Origin: Kallotenue papyrolyticum
Lineage (GTDB): Bacteria > Chloroflexota > Chloroflexia > Chloroflexales > Kallotenuaceae
Assembly (NCBI RefSeq): GCF_000526415.1
Contig: NZ_JAGA01000002.1
Location: forward strand, 124,001-188,000
Direction of reading: 5' to 3'
Length of the DNA: 64,000 nt
Position 1 is the first letter of the stretch. Each line of letters begins with the position of its first letter. The notes under the pieces are model-generated. The model was not told where the DNA came from and made no database searches. It worked only from the letters and a program-made list of their open reading frames with translations. Below, piece by piece: positions 35,164 to 46,645 of this stretch. Position numbers and translations under genes: made by a program.

Positions 35164-35727
35164 CTATGCCTGCGCGACGCGGCTGCCGCAGTTGGGGCAA
35201 AAGACGGCGTTCTCCGGCACGCGGTAGCCACACGCCGGACAGGCGCGCGTTGGTGTTGTGTCCGATGCACCGGCAACCGCGCTGGCCGTGGATGGTGTAG
35301 GTTCGCCCGGCACAGCACCGGTCGGCGAGGGCACATCATAGGTACGACTGCGCCAGGCCGGCGCCGCTGATGGCGCCTGCTCCGCCGATGCCGGCGTGGT
35401 GCTTGCACTCGACTGCGGCTGGCTGGCCTGCCAAGCTTCAAAGGTCTCGTTCTGCACCGCCGTCAACTCGGACTCTTTGAGCGCGAGCTGCTCGCGCAGT
35501 TGGGTAATGATCTGCGCCAGGCTGGCGATCTCCGGCGCGGTGATCACGCCCTGCTGGTACAGCTCCAGCGCGCGCTCGCCCAACTGGCGCAGGTTAGTCT
35601 CGACCTGACTCTTGATATTGCTAATCTCGCCGCTAATGCGGCTCGTGCGCTGAAACTTCTCGGCTTCGAACTTGGCCCGCTCAACGCCGCTGGTGAGCGT
35701 CTTGCTCAATTGATCCAGAAAACCCAT
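35164..35727 (-). CDS. Coiled-coil protein with C-terminal zinc ribbon
   Basis: 187 residues; ATG at 35727 after GAGGAGGGTGACC. Residues 1-90 are helical and coiled-coil-like (MGFLDQLSKTLTSGVERAKF, QVETNLRQLGERALELYQQG). A Pro/Thr/Ala-rich linker leads to a zinc ribbon at the end: ACPACGYRVPENAVFCPNCG, with four cysteines in CxxC pairs. Similar short zinc-ribbon proteins are frequent and uncharacterised. No signal peptide. Confidence 0.75.
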   Translation of the reverse strand: MGFLDQLSKTLTSGVERAKFEAEKFQRTSRISGEISNIKSQVETNLRQLGERALELYQQGVITAPEIASLAQIITQLREQLALKESELTAVQNETFEAWQASQPQSSASTTPASAEQAPSAAPAWRSRTYDVPSPTGAVPGEPTPSTASAVAGASDTTPTRACPACGYRVPENAVFCPNCGSRVAQA

Positions 35728-35880
35728 GGTCACCCTCCTCATTACCGTCTGCCACAACAGAAGGCATGCTCCACTCCATGGAGACGATCAACCCTGCTAC
35801 CCGGTTGCAGAGCATACTCCATGCCCGCAACCCTGATCATCTCAGCGGCTTCTCAGCAATTGCTCAGGAGATTGTGCAAC

Positions 35881-35913
35881 TTGACACAAAGTCGCCGACG
35901 GGTATGCTATAAT
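35881..35913 (+). promoter_or_regulatory. Promoter of the nuo operon
   Basis: TTGACA at 35881-35886 and an extended -10, TGCTATAAT, ending at 35913. The spacing to TATAAT is 21 bases, too long for a standard pair, so either TATGCT at 35903 (16-base spacing) is the -10 for that -35, or the extended -10 works alone. About 125 bases separate it from nuoA. Confidence 0.6.
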
Positions 35914-36039
35914 GACAATCAGTGGCAAACTGGTGCCTGCCACACGACAAGCGGCGCGGCGCACGCCCGCCGACATCCCGGCAATGAAGCTGCCTCGGCG
36001 CGGGGCGGCTGCTGTGTGTCTTAAGCGGAGTACTGATGC

Positions 36040-36402
36040 ATGGAAGCACTGGCAGCCTGGCTACCTATTCTGATCCTGTTCGTCCTGACCACGGTGCTGG
36101 CCCTAGTCGTGGTCGGCCTTTCGGCCCTGCTGGGGCCGCGGCGCGGATCGCTGCGCAAGCTGCTGCCCTATGAGTCGGGCATGGTGCCGCTGGGCCCGGC
36201 GCAGCGCCGCATCCGGGTGGCCTTCTACCTGGTCGCCATCGAATTCATCCTCTTCGATATCGAGGTCGTCTTTTTGCTGCCCTATGCCCTGATCTACCGC
36301 GACCTGGGGGCATACGGTCTGCTGGCTGCCGGGATCTTTGTGCTGTTGCTGCTGATCGGGTACCTGTACTCGCTCAAGAAGGGGACCTTTGTATGGGACT
36401 AG
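36040..36402 (+). CDS. nuoA: NADH-quinone oxidoreductase subunit A
   Basis: 120 residues with three membrane helices. Conserved [20 protein letters not shown] loop and [13 protein letters not shown] match NuoA. The acidic residues in YESG and FDIEVVF are typical of the quinone-site loop region. First gene of the 14-subunit complex I operon; overlaps nuoB by ten bases. Confidence 0.96.
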   Translation: MEALAAWLPILILFVLTTVLALVVVGLSALLGPRRGSLRKLLPYESGMVPLGPAQRRIRVAFYLVAIEFILFDIEVVFLLPYALIYRDLGAYGLLAAGIFVLLLLIGYLYSLKKGTFVWD

Positions 36403-36935
36403 AAGAGAAAGCCGGCAACCTGGGGGTGATCACCACCACGCTTGAGGCGGCGGTCAACTGGGGTCGCACCCGCGCGATGTGGCCGATGCTCTTCGGTCTG
36501 GCCTGCTGTGCGATCGAGATGATGGCCACCCAGGCTAGCGACTACGACCTGTCGCGCTTTGGCATGGAAATCAACCGTGCCTCGCCCCGCCAGGCCGACC
36601 TGATGATCGTCGCCGGGCGCGTGACGCGCAAAATGGGGCCGGTGGTGCGGCAATTGTACGACCAGATGTCCGATCCCAAGTGGGTCATCGCCATGGGCGA
36701 CTGCGCCTCCACCGGCGGCGTATACAACAACTACGCCGTAGTGCAGGGCGTGGACGAGATCGTACCGGTCGATGTCTATGTCGCAGGCTGTCCGCCCCGC
36801 CCAGAGGCGCTGATCCACGGCATCATGCTGTTGCATGCCAAAGTGATGCGTGAACGGCTGGCGCCGCGTGGCGAGGCACGGGCGCTGCGCCTGGATGCCA
36901 ATGGCCGCCAGCTCGTCACCGCGGGGAGCCGCTAG
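36393..36935 (+). CDS. nuoB: NADH-quinone oxidoreductase subunit B
   Basis: 180 residues. Ligands for cluster N2 are visible: the Cys-Cys pair in [12 protein letters not shown], the Cys in MGDCASTGG, and the Cys in [12 protein letters not shown]. This peripheral-arm subunit passes electrons to quinone. Start overlaps the nuoA end, with the ATG at 36393. Two bases separate it from nuoC. Confidence 0.97.
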   Translation: MGLEEKAGNLGVITTTLEAAVNWGRTRAMWPMLFGLACCAIEMMATQASDYDLSRFGMEINRASPRQADLMIVAGRVTRKMGPVVRQLYDQMSDPKWVIAMGDCASTGGVYNNYAVVQGVDEIVPVDVYVAGCPPRPEALIHGIMLLHAKVMRERLAPRGEARALRLDANGRQLVTAGSR

Positions 36936-36937
36936 CC

Positions 36938-37462
36938 ATGGCGCTCGACAATGCAACCGTGCTGGCGCGGGTGCGCGAACGCTTCGGCCCGGCACTGCTG
37001 GAGGCCAGCGAATACCGCGGCGATCTGAACCTGCGCCTGCGGCCCGAAGCCCTGCCGGAGGTCGCCGCCTTTCTCCGCGACGATCCCGAGCTGCAGTACA
37101 TCTTTCTGGCCAGCATCAGCGGCGTCGACTACCTGGGCCGCGAGCCGCGCTTCGAGGTCGTCTATCACCTGCGCAGCCTGATCCATCGTCACCTGGTGGT
37201 CTTGAAGGTTGGTGCGCCAGAGCAGCACCCCCACGTGCCGAGCCTGGTGCCGCTCTGGCCCACGGCCAACTACCAGGAACGCGAAGTGTACGACATGTTT
37301 GGCGTCGTCTTCGATGGCCATCCCGATCTGCAGCGCATTCTGATGCCAGAGGATTGGGACGGCCATCCCCAACGCAAGGACGAGCCGCTGGTCTACGAAG
37401 AGGTGGCCTTCACCTTCAACCAGGACGAGATCGACGCGCAGAAGCCGTACGCGCGAGAATAG
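36938..37462 (+). CDS. nuoC: NADH-quinone oxidoreductase subunit C
   Basis: 174 residues. Complex1_30kDa signature [20 protein letters not shown], then [20 protein letters not shown]. It forms part of the quinone-module of the peripheral arm and is separate from NuoD here (they are fused in some bacteria). Confidence 0.96.
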   Translation: MALDNATVLARVRERFGPALLEASEYRGDLNLRLRPEALPEVAAFLRDDPELQYIFLASISGVDYLGREPRFEVVYHLRSLIHRHLVVLKVGAPEQHPHVPSLVPLWPTANYQEREVYDMFGVVFDGHPDLQRILMPEDWDGHPQRKDEPLVYEEVAFTFNQDEIDAQKPYARE

Positions 37463-37517
37463 TCAACAACCGGCGATGGGCTGTGGCGCGCCATCGTCCA
37501 TCGTCACCGAGGATGCT

Positions 37518-38867
37518 ATGGCTGTTGCAGAACAACCCGTAGCCGCGCCGCGCAGCGTGCGTGACGCGACCAGCGATGCGCTCAACGGGCGCGGCTTTCC
37601 CAGCCCGGCGGAGGTCGCCGAAGCGGCGCGCCGCATCCAGGTGCCCACCCCGCGCCAGGTGATCGCCGCCAACCGCGAGCGGAGCGCGGGCCGCGAACAA
37701 CTGGAAAACTCGATGGTACTGAACATGGGCCCGCACCATCCCTCGACGCACGGCGTGTTGCGGCTGGTGGTGGAGTTGGACGGCGAGGAGGTCGTGCAGG
37801 TGGCCCCCGACATCGGCTTCCTGCACACCGGCATCGAGAAGAACATCGAGGCCAAGACCTACCAGAAGGCCGTGCCGCTGACCGACCGCATGGACTACCT
37901 TGGCCCGATGATCAACAACCTGGTCTATTCGCTGGCGGTGGAGAAGCTGCTCGACTGCGAAGTGCCGCCGCGTGCGCAGGTGGCGCGCGTGCTGTTGAGC
38001 GAACTGACGCGCCTCAACAGCTACCTGGTCTGGCTTGGCACGCACGCGCTGGACCTGGCCGCGATGAGCGTCTTTCTCTACTGCTTCCGCGAGCGCGAAA
38101 TGCTGCTCGACATCTTCGAGATGGTGTCGGGCGCGCGCATGATGACCAGCTATATCCGCCCCGGCGGGCTGGCCTGGGACCTGCCACGCGAGTTCAAGCC
38201 GGCGGTGCAACGCTTCCTGGAGATCTTCCCCAGCCGTATCGACGAGTACGAAGCCCTGCTCACCGACAACCCGATCTGGAAAGAGCGCACCATGGGCGTC
38301 GGCAAAGTGACCGCCGCCGAAGCGGTGGCGCTGGGGCTGAGCGGCGCCAACCTGCGCGCGGCGGGCGTGCCCTACGACGTGCGCAAGCTCTTCCCCTACT
38401 CGGGCTACGAAAACTACGATTTCAAACTGATCGTCGGCAGCGAAGGCGACGTGTACGAGCGCTACCTGGTGCGCATCGCCGAGATGCGCGAGTCGGTCAA
38501 GATTGCCCAGCAAGCGCTCGACAACCTGCCCGACGGGCCCTACGCCACCAGCGATCGCAAGATCTGGCCGCCGCCCAAGGAAGAGATCACCTGGTCGATG
38601 GAGTCGCTGATCCACCATTTCAAACTGTGGACCGAGGGCTTTAAACCACCCAAAGGCGACGCCTATGCGGCGGTTGAGTCCGGGCGCGGCGAGCTCGGTT
38701 GCTACATCGTCAGCGACGGCTCGAGCCGGCCCTGGCGCGTCCACTTCCGCGCGCCGTCGTTTGTCAACCTCCAGGCACTGCCACATATGGCCAAGGGCAG
38801 CCTGGTCGCCGATCTGGTGGCGATGATCGCCAGTCTCGATCCGGTGTTGGGAGATGTCGATCGCTAA
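37518..38867 (+). CDS. nuoD: NADH-quinone oxidoreductase subunit D
   Basis: 449 residues from the ATG at 37518 (GAGGATGCT upstream); a longer frame starts at 37476 without support. The 49-kDa-type core begins at about residue 60 (LNMGPHHPSTHGVLRLVVEL). LLDIFEMVSGARMMTSYIRP and VGSEGDVYERYLVRIAEMRE are conserved. The extra Ala/Pro-rich N-terminal 55 residues are unlike the short E. coli start. It forms the quinone pocket with NuoB. Confidence 0.96.
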   Translation: MAVAEQPVAAPRSVRDATSDALNGRGFPSPAEVAEAARRIQVPTPRQVIAANRERSAGREQLENSMVLNMGPHHPSTHGVLRLVVELDGEEVVQVAPDIGFLHTGIEKNIEAKTYQKAVPLTDRMDYLGPMINNLVYSLAVEKLLDCEVPPRAQVARVLLSELTRLNSYLVWLGTHALDLAAMSVFLYCFREREMLLDIFEMVSGARMMTSYIRPGGLAWDLPREFKPAVQRFLEIFPSRIDEYEALLTDNPIWKERTMGVGKVTAAEAVALGLSGANLRAAGVPYDVRKLFPYSGYENYDFKLIVGSEGDVYERYLVRIAEMRESVKIAQQALDNLPDGPYATSDRKIWPPPKEEITWSMESLIHHFKLWTEGFKPPKGDAYAAVESGRGELGCYIVSDGSSRPWRVHFRAPSFVNLQALPHMAKGSLVADLVAMIASLDPVLGDVDR

Positions 38868-38930
38868 CCAACCGGACACGCGCACCGGCCGGCCGGCCAA
38901 CGCGTGTCCGTCAACAGGGTTGAGGTCATC

Positions 38931-39449
38931 GTGCTGAAAGAAAAATACGCCGACGAGATCGCAGCGCTGCTGGCGCGCTATCCGGTCAAAACCTCGGCCG
39001 TGCTGCCGCTGTGCTACCTGGCGCAGGACGAGTACGGCTACCTGGGGCCGGAACAGATCCAGGAGGTCGCCGATATTCTGGAGATGCCCTACACCGACGT
39101 GTATGAGGTGGTGACCTTCTACTCGCTGCTCTATGATCAACCGGTCGGCGCCTGGGTGCTCCAGGTGTGCGACGACAATCCGTGCTGCTTCACCGGCACC
39201 GAGGAGCTGATCGCCGAACTCGAACAGCGCCTGGGCATTCGCGCCGGCGAAACCACCAGCGACGGCATGTTTACGCTGCAACGCGTCAAGTGCATCGGCG
39301 CCTGCCACCGCGCGCCGGTGATGCAGGCCAACCTGGAGTTCTTCTACGACATCACGCCCGACAAGGTGCCGGCGCTGCTTGACGAGCTGCGCCAACGCGC
39401 CGCGCGCGGCGAGCGCATGAGCATCTCCGGACGCTTCGCGGAACAGTAA
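38931..39449 (+). CDS. nuoE: NADH-quinone oxidoreductase subunit E
   Basis: 172 residues from the GTG at 38931, which has GAGG seven bases upstream; a longer GTG start at 38904 is possible. The [2Fe-2S] (N1a) ligands are CDDNPC and CIGAC, the thioredoxin-like 24-kDa pattern. KTSAVLPLCYLAQDEYGYLG and VTFYSLLY are conserved. Partner of NuoF in the NADH-oxidising module. Confidence 0.94.
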   Translation: MLKEKYADEIAALLARYPVKTSAVLPLCYLAQDEYGYLGPEQIQEVADILEMPYTDVYEVVTFYSLLYDQPVGAWVLQVCDDNPCCFTGTEELIAELEQRLGIRAGETTSDGMFTLQRVKCIGACHRAPVMQANLEFFYDITPDKVPALLDELRQRAARGERMSISGRFAEQ

Positions 39450-39494
39450 GCGCGGCCGGCTCGCCAGACGGGCGGCCAGCGAGGATGACGGCAT

Positions 39495-40892
<1,398 letters not shown>

Positions 40893-40904
40893 GGGAGACG
40901 ACCC

Positions 40905-41465
40905 ATGAGCACCACCCTGCGCTGGACATCGGCTGACTTCGCAGCGCTGCCCGACGACGGCAAGCGCGACGAAATCATCGATGGAGATCTATACGTGTCG
41001 CGTCAACCACACTGGCATCATCAGTTTGTATGTCTGCGTCTGGGTCGTTTCCTGGACGAATGGAACGAACAAACCAAAGCGGGCGTGGTCAACAGTGCGC
41101 CCGGCGTGGTCTTCGCCGACGACGAAGATGTCGTGCCGGATGTGGTCTGGATCAGCGCGGCGCGGCTGGCGCACGGCCTGGACGCCGCCGGCTATCTGAC
41201 GGTGGCGCCGGAGCTGGCGGTGGAGGTGCTCTCGCCCGGCGCGGGCAACGAACGTCGCGATCGCGAGGTCAAACTGAAGCTCTCTTCGCGGCGCGGCGTG
41301 CAAGAGGGCTGGATCGTGGGTTGGGTCAACCGGCAGGTTGAGGTCTATCGCCGCGAGCAGGCGGCGCTGCGACCGGTCGCAACGCTCTTTGCGGGCGATG
41401 AGCTGCGCTCGCCCCTGCTGCCGGGCTTTGCGCTGCCGGTCGAACGGCTGTTTGCAGGCATGTGA
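40905..41465 (+). CDS. Uma2-family (DUF820) nuclease-like protein inside the nuo operon
   Basis: 186 residues; ATG at 40905 after GGGAGACG, twelve bases past nuoF. The Uma2/PD-(D/E)XK fold is recognisable: WTSADFAALPDDGKRDEIID, VVPDVVWI, ELAVEVLSPGAGNERRDREV, KLKLSSRRGVQEGWIVG, with the D...ExK-type residues (PDV, EVL, K) in order. This family is abundant in cyanobacteria and Chloroflexota; it is annotated as a restriction endonuclease-like fold without proven function. It has no known role in complex I and separates nuoF from nuoG. Probably a recent insertion that kept the operon transcribed. Confidence 0.88.
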   Translation: MSTTLRWTSADFAALPDDGKRDEIIDGDLYVSRQPHWHHQFVCLRLGRFLDEWNEQTKAGVVNSAPGVVFADDEDVVPDVVWISAARLAHGLDAAGYLTVAPELAVEVLSPGAGNERRDREVKLKLSSRRGVQEGWIVGWVNRQVEVYRREQAALRPVATLFAGDELRSPLLPGFALPVERLFAGM

Positions 41466-41513
41466 ACCGCGACCGTGCTGCCGCAGCGCGGTCCGAGGGC
41501 AAGACATAGAGCT

Positions 41514-44279
41514 ATGCCAGATATTACGCTCACAATCGATGGGATCGAAGTCACCGTGCCGCAGGGGACGGGACTGGTCGAAGCGGCGCTGGCTGCCGGG
41601 ATCGAAATCCCGGTCTTCTGCCACCATCCCAAGCTGACGCCGGTGGGCATGTGCCGCATGTGTCTGGTGGAAGTCGGTACGCCGCAGATCGACCCGGCCA
41701 CCAAGCAGCCGGTGCTGGACGAGCAGGGCAAGCCGGTGATCCGCATGATGCCGCGCCTGCAGACGGCCTGCACCACGCCGGTTTCGCAGGGCATGGTCGT
41801 GCGCACCACCACCGCCGAGGTCGAGTTTGCGCGCAAGGGCGTGCTCGAAATGCTGCTGACCTCGCATCCACTGGACTGCCCGGTCTGCATCAAGGGCGGC
41901 GAGTGCCCGCTGCAGAACCTGACCATGGGCTATGGTCCGTCGGTGTCGCGCTTCGACTACGAGGACAAGGTTCACTTCGAAAAGCCGGTCAACCTGGGCC
42001 CGCTGATCGATCTCGACCGCGAGCGCTGCATCCTATGCGCGCGCTGCGTGCGCTACATGGACGAGATCGCCGGCGATCCGGTGCTGGGCTTCGCCAACCG
42101 CGGACGCGCCTGGATGATCCAGTCGCGCTCCAACCCACCGTTCAACTCCAAGTTCTCGGGCAATACGGTGGATATCTGCCCGGTCGGCGCGCTGATGAGT
42201 CGCGATTTCCGCTTCGCCGGGCGGGTGTGGGAAGTCAAACCGGTGCCCTCGATCTGCCCGCACTGTCCGGTCGGCTGCAACATCACGCTGGACATGCGCT
42301 ACCGCGACATCAAGCGCATTCAGCCGCGCGTCAACGAGTGGGTCAACGAGATCTGGCTCTGCGATCGCGGACGCTATGGCTTCCGCTTTGCGGAGAGCCC
42401 GCGCCGGCTGACGCAGCCGCTGATCCGACGCGACGGTCAGTTGGTGGCGGTAAGTTGGCAGGAGGCGCTGCAGGAAGTGGCGCAGCGGCTCTACGGCATC
42501 GTCGAAGACCACGGCCCGGACGCGGTCGCCGGTCTGGCCGGCGGACGGCTGGCCAACGAGGACCTGTACCTCTTCCAGAAGTTCTTCCGCGAGCTGCTCC
42601 AGTCGCCGCATATCGACTCGCGTGTCGGCACGGCGGACGAGCCCGACCACGACGATCTGGCCTATGCCTTCGGCGTGGGTAGCGGCACCAACCTAGGCGA
42701 GCTGGGTAAAGGCACCACCGTGCTGGTGATCGGCGCCGATCCCGAGGAAGAAGCGCCGGTGTACCTCCTGCGTTTGCGCGGCATCGCGCGGCGCGGCGGC
42801 CAGCTGATCGTCGCCAACGGGCGGCCCACCAAGCTGGAAGCTGCCGCCACACAGGTGGTGCGCTACCGCTACGGCCAGGAGACGACGCTGGTGCTGAGCC
42901 TGCTGGCGGCGCTCCTGGAGGGCGGCCTGGAAGACAAACAGTTCGTCGCCAGCCGCACCAAGAATCTGGACGCGCTGCGCGCGGCGCTGCAGCCCTACAG
43001 CCCAAGCCGCGTGGCCGAGCAGACCGGCATCGCGCGCGCGACAATCGAGGCGCTGGCGCGCACCCTGGCCGAAGCGCAGAACCTGATTGTGGTCTATGGC
43101 CGCGAGGCGCTGGCGGCCGGCACGCCGCTGCTGCAGGCGCTCAGCAACCTGTTGCTGCTGACCGGGCATGTTGGCCGCGCCAACAACGGCGTGCTGCCGA
43201 TCCTGCGCTACAACAACAGCCGCGGCGCGCTGGATCTGGGCGTGCGTCCCGACAAGGGACCGGGCTACGCTCCACTGCCGCAGCCCGGACGGTCGGCGCG
43301 CGAGATGTTTGCGGCCGCGGCGCGCGGCCAGCTCAAGGCCATGTACATCGCCGGCCTCGATCCGGCGGCGGCCAATCCGGCGACGCGCAGCGCGCTGGAG
43401 CAGCTCGACCTGCTGGTGGTGCAGGATCTGTTCCTGACGCCAACCGCCGAACTGGCCGATATTGTGCTGCCGGCGGCGGCCTGGGCCGAACGCGACGGCA
43501 CCTACACCAATGCCGAACGGCGCGTACAGCGCTTCCGCGCCGCGCGCAACACGCTGGGCGATAGCCGTCCCGACTGGCAGATCATTGCCGCGCTAGGACG
43601 CACCATCAGCCAGATGATCGGTGAGCCGGCGCTGGCCGCCGTCGCCGCAGACGCCGGGCGCGGGCGCACCAAGAGCGCGAGCCGGCGCGTGGAAAGCGCC
43701 GATAGCGCCTGGCTCTACCGCTCGACCGACGACATCAACGCCGAGATCGTGGCAACGGTAGGCATCTACCGCAACGCCAGCTACGCCAACCTCAAGCAGG
43801 CGAGCGGCGTCTGGGGGCGCCAGCCAGTCGCCGATCCGGTCTTCTACGACGGCACCAGCTACAAAAATACGGAAGGCTTCGGCGTGCAGTGGCCCACCCT
43901 GGCCGAGCAGCCCAACGTGGTCTTCGACCTGGTGCTGAGCGCGCCCGAAGCGCCGCAGGCGGCGAGCGACGAGCTGCTGCTGATCAGCGTGGCACGCCTG
44001 TATGATGGCGGCACGCTGATGCAGGAGGCCGAGGGCCTCAGCTACTGGGTGGCGCAGCCCTATGTCGGCGTCGCCGGTGCGGATGCCGAGCGGCTGAACA
44101 TTCGTAGCGGCGATCGGCTGCGGCTGGTCTCGGCGGTTGGCGCGCTGGAGCTGCCGGCGCGGCTGGAACGCGGCGTCGCGCCCGGCACGCTGCTGGTGCC
44201 CGATCTGGAGAGCATTCCGCTGGCGCAGGTGCAGACTGGCGTCGTGACGCCGGTGCGCGTCGAAAAGGTCGAGGGATAG
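41514..44279 (+). CDS. nuoG: NADH-quinone oxidoreductase subunit G
   Basis: 921 residues; ATG at 41514. The N-terminal ferredoxin part has [2Fe-2S] ligands (FCHHPKLTPVGMCRMCLVEV). HPLDCPVCIKGGECPLQN binds N5 (His plus three Cys). CILCARCVRYM binds N4. CPHCPVGCNITLDMRYRD and WLCDRGR form the extra fourth cluster (N7) found in some bacteria. A long molybdopterin-oxidoreductase-like domain follows (SNLLLLTGHVGRANNGVLPI). The C-terminal part about 760-800 is linker-like. Electron conduit from NuoEF to NuoI. Confidence 0.95.
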   Translation: MPDITLTIDGIEVTVPQGTGLVEAALAAGIEIPVFCHHPKLTPVGMCRMCLVEVGTPQIDPATKQPVLDEQGKPVIRMMPRLQTACTTPVSQGMVVRTTTAEVEFARKGVLEMLLTSHPLDCPVCIKGGECPLQNLTMGYGPSVSRFDYEDKVHFEKPVNLGPLIDLDRERCILCARCVRYMDEIAGDPVLGFANRGRAWMIQSRSNPPFNSKFSGNTVDICPVGALMSRDFRFAGRVWEVKPVPSICPHCPVGCNITLDMRYRDIKRIQPRVNEWVNEIWLCDRGRYGFRFAESPRRLTQPLIRRDGQLVAVSWQEALQEVAQRLYGIVEDHGPDAVAGLAGGRLANEDLYLFQKFFRELLQSPHIDSRVGTADEPDHDDLAYAFGVGSGTNLGELGKGTTVLVIGADPEEEAPVYLLRLRGIARRGGQLIVANGRPTKLEAAATQVVRYRYGQETTLVLSLLAALLEGGLEDKQFVASRTKNLDALRAALQPYSPSRVAEQTGIARATIEALARTLAEAQNLIVVYGREALAAGTPLLQALSNLLLLTGHVGRANNGVLPILRYNNSRGALDLGVRPDKGPGYAPLPQPGRSAREMFAAAARGQLKAMYIAGLDPAAANPATRSALEQLDLLVVQDLFLTPTAELADIVLPAAAWAERDGTYTNAERRVQRFRAARNTLGDSRPDWQIIAALGRTISQMIGEPALAAVAADAGRGRTKSASRRVESADSAWLYRSTDDINAEIVATVGIYRNASYANLKQASGVWGRQPVADPVFYDGTSYKNTEGFGVQWPTLAEQPNVVFDLVLSAPEAPQAASDELLLISVARLYDGGTLMQEAEGLSYWVAQPYVGVAGADAERLNIRSGDRLRLVSAVGALELPARLERGVAPGTLLVPDLESIPLAQVQTGVVTPVRVEKVEG

Positions 44280-44282
44280 CGC

Positions 44283-45452
44283 ATGGATACCTGGCTTCGT
44301 TTGCTGACGCTGTTGATCGTCGCGCTGCTCCTGTTCTTCGCGGCGACAACCGCCTTTGCCTACCTGACGCTGTTTGAACGGCGGCTGCTGGCGCGGCTGC
44401 AGCACCGTGTCGGCCCCAACCGCGCCGGTCCGGGCGGCTTCTTTCAGCCGCTGGCGGATGCGGTCAAACTCTTCTTCAAAGAGGAGATCATTCCGCGCGA
44501 CGCCGACCGCGTGATCTACACGTTGGCACCGGTGATGGCGATGATCCCAGCGGTGCTGCTCTTCGCGGTGATTCCCTTCGGCGCCTACCTGGACCTTAGC
44601 TTCCTGCTGGGCGAGCAGGCGCGCGTCGTGCCGCTGCAGTTTACCGATCTCAACGTAGGCCTGCTGTTCCTGATCGCCATCACCTCGATCGGCGTGTACG
44701 GCATCACGCTGGGCGGTTGGGCGTCCAACAACAAATATTCGATGCTGGGCGGCATTCGCTCGGCGGCGCAACTAATCTCCTACGAACTGGCGCTGGGCCT
44801 GTCGATCCTGGTGGCAGTGATGCTCACCTCGGCACCGAGCGGCACCCCTGCGCCGGGCTATCCCTCCTGCGAGCTGATGTGGGGCCGCCCGGCCGAAACC
44901 TTCGGCGCGCTCAGCACCTGCCGCATCGTGGAGAGCCAGGCCGGTTGGTGGAATATCTTCAAGCCTACGGGCCTGCTGGCCTTCTGTGTCTTCTGGCTGG
45001 CCTCAACCGCCGAAGTGGTGCGCGCGCCGTTCGACCTGGTCGAAGCCGAGCAGGAACTGGTGGGCGGCTACAACACCGAGTACTCGTCGATGAAGTTCGC
45101 GCTGTTCTTCATGGCCGAGTACATCAAGCTGATCGCGATTTCGGCGATCGGCGTGACGCTGTTCCTGGGCGGCTGGCGCGGTCCGGGCGTGGACCAGCTC
45201 TATGCCGCGGGCTATCCCAACTTGGGCGGCCTGGCCTCGCTGGGCTACTTCCTGCTCAAACTGGTCTTCTTCCTGTTCCTGAGCGTGTGGGTGCGCGCTA
45301 CGCTCCCACGCCTTAAGTACGACCAGTTGATGAATCTGGGCTGGAAGCAACTGCTGCCAATCTCGCTGGCGCTGGTCGCGATTACGGCGGTCGGCGCGGT
45401 GGTGACCACTGAACTCGGCGTGCTGCCGGGCCTGTTCGGGGCGGCGCGCTAG
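44283..45452 (+). CDS. nuoH: NADH-quinone oxidoreductase subunit H
   Basis: 389 residues with about eight membrane helices. NRAGPGGFFQPLADAVKLFF, LLAFCVFWLASTAEVVRAPF, and the acidic loop FDLVEAEQELVGGYNTEYSS are signature sequences. A loop of about 60 residues (PSGTPAPGYPSCELMWGRPA ...) between helices is longer than in E. coli. It carries the quinone entrance and proton path. Three bases after nuoG. Confidence 0.95.
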   Translation: MDTWLRLLTLLIVALLLFFAATTAFAYLTLFERRLLARLQHRVGPNRAGPGGFFQPLADAVKLFFKEEIIPRDADRVIYTLAPVMAMIPAVLLFAVIPFGAYLDLSFLLGEQARVVPLQFTDLNVGLLFLIAITSIGVYGITLGGWASNNKYSMLGGIRSAAQLISYELALGLSILVAVMLTSAPSGTPAPGYPSCELMWGRPAETFGALSTCRIVESQAGWWNIFKPTGLLAFCVFWLASTAEVVRAPFDLVEAEQELVGGYNTEYSSMKFALFFMAEYIKLIAISAIGVTLFLGGWRGPGVDQLYAAGYPNLGGLASLGYFLLKLVFFLFLSVWVRATLPRLKYDQLMNLGWKQLLPISLALVAITAVGAVVTTELGVLPGLFGAAR

Positions 45453-45482
45453 ACAACGCGCCACGCCGACAAGGAGAGAGAG

Positions 45483-45977
45483 ATGCTCGATCTGATCAAA
45501 GGCATGCGCACTACGGTCAAGTACCTGTTTCAGCGCCCGGTGACGACGTCGTATCCCGAAGTCAAGCGTCCGGTGCGCAAACGCTTCCGTGGTCGCCATG
45601 AACTGAAACGCTACGCCGATGGCAAGGAGCGCTGCATCGGCTGCTCGCTGTGTGCGGCGGCCTGCCCCGCCGACGCGATCTACGTCGAGCCGGCGCCGAT
45701 CGATCCCGCAAACCCGCAGGGCTACGGCGAGCGCTACGCGGCGCGCTACGAGATCAACATGCTGCGCTGCATCTTCTGCGGCTACTGCGAAGATGCCTGC
45801 CCGACCAACGCGATCGTGCTCGAACACGACTACGAGCTGTCGTTCTACGATCGCAAGTCGGCGGTCTTCACCAAAGAGATGCTGCTGGTACCGCCCGACA
45901 AGGGCTACGGCGATCCGCCGCCGCTTCTGCGCGATCTGCGCCGGCCACCCAATCCCCCGGCACAGATGGATCTGTGA
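45483..45977 (+). CDS. nuoI: NADH-quinone oxidoreductase subunit I
   Basis: 164 residues; ATG after AAGGAGAGAGAG. Two CxxCxxCxxxCP ferredoxin motifs: CIGCSLCAAACPADAI and CIFCGYCEDACPTNAI, for clusters N6a and N6b. A 150-base gap without obvious genes separates it from nuoJ. Confidence 0.96.
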   Translation: MLDLIKGMRTTVKYLFQRPVTTSYPEVKRPVRKRFRGRHELKRYADGKERCIGCSLCAAACPADAIYVEPAPIDPANPQGYGERYAARYEINMLRCIFCGYCEDACPTNAIVLEHDYELSFYDRKSAVFTKEMLLVPPDKGYGDPPPLLRDLRRPPNPPAQMDL

Positions 45978-46126
45978 GCAGCGCCAGGCTGCGCCGCGCG
46001 TAGCAACCGGCCTACCGGCCCGGCGCCGCCTGGCAACGTTGTGCGCGCCGCCGAGGCAGAGCGGCACCACAGCGTATCGCTTGTGCTAAGATTAGCTACC
46101 GTTGGACACGGGTCTGTGGAGAAACG

Positions 46127-46645
46127 ATGGAACTGGCTCTCTTTGTGATAACTGCGCTGATCACGGTGGGCGCGGCGCTGGGCATGGTGCTGAGCCACAA
46201 CGCCGTCCATTCAGCGCTGTGGCTGGTGCTCAACTTTCTGGGCGTGGCCGTGCTCTACCTGCTGCTCAACGCGCCCTTTTTGGCGATGATCCAGATCACC
46301 GTCTATGCCGGCGCAATCATGGTGCTCTTTTTGTTCGTGATCATGTTGCTCGGCTCGGAAAAGGGGCAGGAAGAGGTCAACGGCCTGCCCTGGCAGACAC
46401 CGGTCGCCCTGGTGCTGGGCCTGCTGCTGCTGGGGATTGCCGGCTATGCCGTTTTTGGCGCGCGTGGCATCACCCTGCCGGCGCCGAGCGAGGTTGCAGC
46501 CGGCTACGGCAATCCGGAAAGCCTGGGCGTAGCACTCTTCACCACCTACCTTCTGCCGCTGGAGGTCGCCGGCGTGCTGCTGCTGGTCGCGCTGGTCGGC
46601 GCGGTGGTGCTGACCTTTAAAAGCCGTCAAGGAGGGCAGGCCTGA
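46127..46645 (+). CDS. nuoJ: NADH-quinone oxidoreductase subunit J
   Basis: 172 residues; ATG after GGAGAAACG. Five hydrophobic helices; [20 protein letters not shown] and [20 protein letters not shown] are conserved NuoJ sequences. Its stop overlaps the nuoK start by one base. Confidence 0.94.
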   Translation: MELALFVITALITVGAALGMVLSHNAVHSALWLVLNFLGVAVLYLLLNAPFLAMIQITVYAGAIMVLFLFVIMLLGSEKGQEEVNGLPWQTPVALVLGLLLLGIAGYAVFGARGITLPAPSEVAAGYGNPESLGVALFTTYLLPLEVAGVLLLVALVGAVVLTFKSRQGGQA

